Origin: Negativicutes bacterium
GTDB lineage: Bacteria; Bacillota_C; Negativicutes; Acidaminococcales; Acidaminococcaceae
Direction of reading: 5' to 3'
Assembly: GCA_009930275.1 (NCBI GenBank)
Contig: RZYP01000001.1
Span: 220,709 to 284,708, forward strand
DNA: 64,000 nucleotides
Shown: in pieces, positions 62,850 through 64,000 of the stretch
Layout: every line of letters begins with the position of its first letter
Numbering within the stretch: the stretch's first letter is position 1
Translations under genes and position numbers: made by a program
The notes under the pieces: model-generated
What the model saw: the letters and a program-made list of their open reading frames with translations, nothing else
What the model was told of the DNA's origin: nothing
Database searches by the model: none

Positions 62850-63905
62850 ATGGCTATTTCATTTGCTGATTTTATCTACAAAATTAGCTCAAATTACACT
62901 TTTTTGTTAATAGTAATCATCACCTTGGGAGTTATTGTCGTAAATGGTCTAACAGTCGCACCTAATGCCATTGTTACCTGTGTTTCAACACGGTCTCTTT
63001 CACTAGGTAAGGCAATTATCTTGGCGGCAACCTTTAATTTTCTGGGAGTATTCGTAATGACCTATCTGAATTCCAGGGTGGCTCAGACAGTTTTTAAGAT
63101 GGCCGATTTCGGTGGCAAAGAACATTCATCCTTGATCGCTCTTTGCGCCGCTATGATTGCAACTGTTACCTGGTGTGTTGCAGCGTGGAAACTGGGTTTG
63201 CCGACGAGTGAGGGGCATGCCCTTATTGCCAGCATGTCCGGGGCCGCAATTGCCTTGCAGCATGGCTTTGACGGCATTAATTTCAGTGAATGGGTCAAGG
63301 TAATTTATGGTTTGTTCTTTTCAATTTGGGCTGGTTTTTCTGCCGGCTATATCATCGAACGTATTACGGTGCATTTGTTCCGAAATATTGAAAGACGTAA
63401 GGCAACTTCACTTCTTGTCAATGCACAAATTTCTGCTGCGGCTTCTTTATCCTTTATGCATGGAGCCCAAGACGGACAAAAATTCATGGCAGTAATGCTT
63501 CTTGGTATATTTCTCGTTAATGGCGGCCAATCCATACCGGAGTTTAATATTCCTTTATGGGTTATGCTTTTATGTTCCAGCCTTATGGCTGCCGGCACGG
63601 TAATTGGCGGCCAGAAAATTATCAAGAAAATAGGTATGGACATGGTGAAGTTTGAACCATATCAAGGTTTTGCTGCTGATACGGCTGCGTCAGCTTGTCT
63701 GTTTATTGCCTCGTCGTTTGGACTTCCCGTAAGTACTGTACACACGAAAACTACCGCTATGTTAGGTGTTGGTGTGGCAAGAAGGGTATCATATGTGAAA
63801 TGGGGGATAGTGCAGGATTTAGTGCTAACATGGTTGTTAACTTTGCCTGGTTGCTGTCTTTTGGGATATTTGACGGCCTTTGTTTTATTACTAGTGTTTA
63901 GATAA
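62850..63905 (+). CDS. Inorganic phosphate transporter, PiT family
   Basis: Phosphate:proton or sodium symporter of the inner membrane. The 351-residue protein has about ten helices and the two duplicated family signatures: VNGLTVAPNAIVTCVSTRSLSLGKAIIL (N-terminal GANDVAN-like) and GLPVSTVHTKTTAMLGVGVARRVSYVKW near the C terminus, plus WKLGLPTSEGHALIASMSGAAIA. AAAGGA precedes the ATG at 62850; a GTG just before is alternative. No phoU is adjacent in the window. After it, 95 bases to the end carry no recognised gene. Confidence 0.9.
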   Translation: MAISFADFIYKISSNYTFLLIVIITLGVIVVNGLTVAPNAIVTCVSTRSLSLGKAIILAATFNFLGVFVMTYLNSRVAQTVFKMADFGGKEHSSLIALCAAMIATVTWCVAAWKLGLPTSEGHALIASMSGAAIALQHGFDGINFSEWVKVIYGLFFSIWAGFSAGYIIERITVHLFRNIERRKATSLLVNAQISAAASLSFMHGAQDGQKFMAVMLLGIFLVNGGQSIPEFNIPLWVMLLCSSLMAAGTVIGGQKIIKKIGMDMVKFEPYQGFAADTAASACLFIASSFGLPVSTVHTKTTAMLGVGVARRVSYVKWGIVQDLVLTWLLTLPGCCLLGYLTAFVLLLVFR

Positions 63906-64000
63906 AGACTAACTATTAAAAGTCAAGTTCCAAATGAGGATGAATGGAAAAACCGGATGGTTCATAAAGGGTATAGCAAAGCAGACGTCTTTAAGACGCC

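Noticed and set aside
63934..64000. Open frame from an ATG at 63934 running to the window end.
   Set aside because: No ribosome binding site at a usable distance and no recognisable protein in 22 codons; a partial inverted repeat near 63984-63998 suggests an incomplete terminator instead.
1..64000. CRISPR arrays, insertion sequences, prophage or integrated element boundaries.
   Set aside because: No spaced repeats, transposase, phage gene or tRNA-embedded attachment repeat was found; the polysaccharide locus itself shows no flanking mobility genes.

Overview
The window is a contiguous, gene-dense chromosomal segment of a low-GC (roughly 40% by eye) bacterium of the Firmicutes lineage that also carries outer-membrane components. 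The Firmicutes signal is the dprA-topA-trmFO-xerC-codY block, the scpA-scpB pair, type 2 IPP isomerase, the ACT protein-hom-thrB block and an IspH-ribosomal S1 fusion. The diderm signal is a Wza-like polysaccharide export protein with a signal peptide and a small secreted beta-rich protein ending in Phe. Together they point to Negativicutes (Selenomonadales/Acidaminococcaceae-like); genus cannot be fixed from the sequence alone. Almost everything is on the + strand; only a 55-residue ribbon-helix-helix regulator and nicotinate phosphoribosyltransferase are on the - strand. No IS element, prophage, CRISPR array or rRNA was seen.

Layout. 1-8.7 kb: 3' part of purL, the small RHH gene sharing its terminator, a presequence-protease-type M16 peptidase, a SatP/YaaH acetate transporter with a conspicuous inverted repeat at its promoter, convergent pncB, and a diacylglycerol glycosyltransferase-like GT28 enzyme. 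8.7-15.1 kb: dprA-topA-trmFO-xerC-codY, led by a near-consensus promoter. 15.2-34.5 kb: housekeeping genes (metallophosphoesterase, enoyl-CoA hydratase, M50 protease, trpS, scpAB, rluB, a flavoprotein, cmk, plsC, ispH-S1, fni, a radical-SAM/PDZ protein, cobO, der, plsY, gpsA, then ACT protein-hom-thrB for threonine). A tRNA-Pro(GGG) follows. 34.8-40.3 kb: peroxiredoxin, metK, a small envelope protein, YjbQ, DUF1846 and a 79-residue secreted orphan; the two small secreted genes share an almost identical promoter and initial transcribed sequence.

40.5-62.7 kb is one long surface-polysaccharide locus, all on +, tightly spaced: an uncharacterised Cys-motif protein, PglF/CapD-like 4,6-dehydratase, Wza, Wzz, BY-kinase, PLP aminotransferase, priming sugar transferase, acyltransferase 3, FemAB/GNAT-like protein, WbuB-like transferase, the complete FnlA-FnlB-FnlC route to UDP-L-FucNAc, two more GT4 transferases, Wzy, a NodB-type deacetylase, a second FemAB/GNAT-like protein, a hexapeptide acetyltransferase, LicD and Wzx. 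It reads as a Wzx/Wzy-dependent capsule or O-polysaccharide containing L-FucNAc, probably a 4-amino-6-deoxy sugar at the reducing end, and probably aminoacyl/acyl and phospho-substituents. A PiT-type phosphate permease closes the window.
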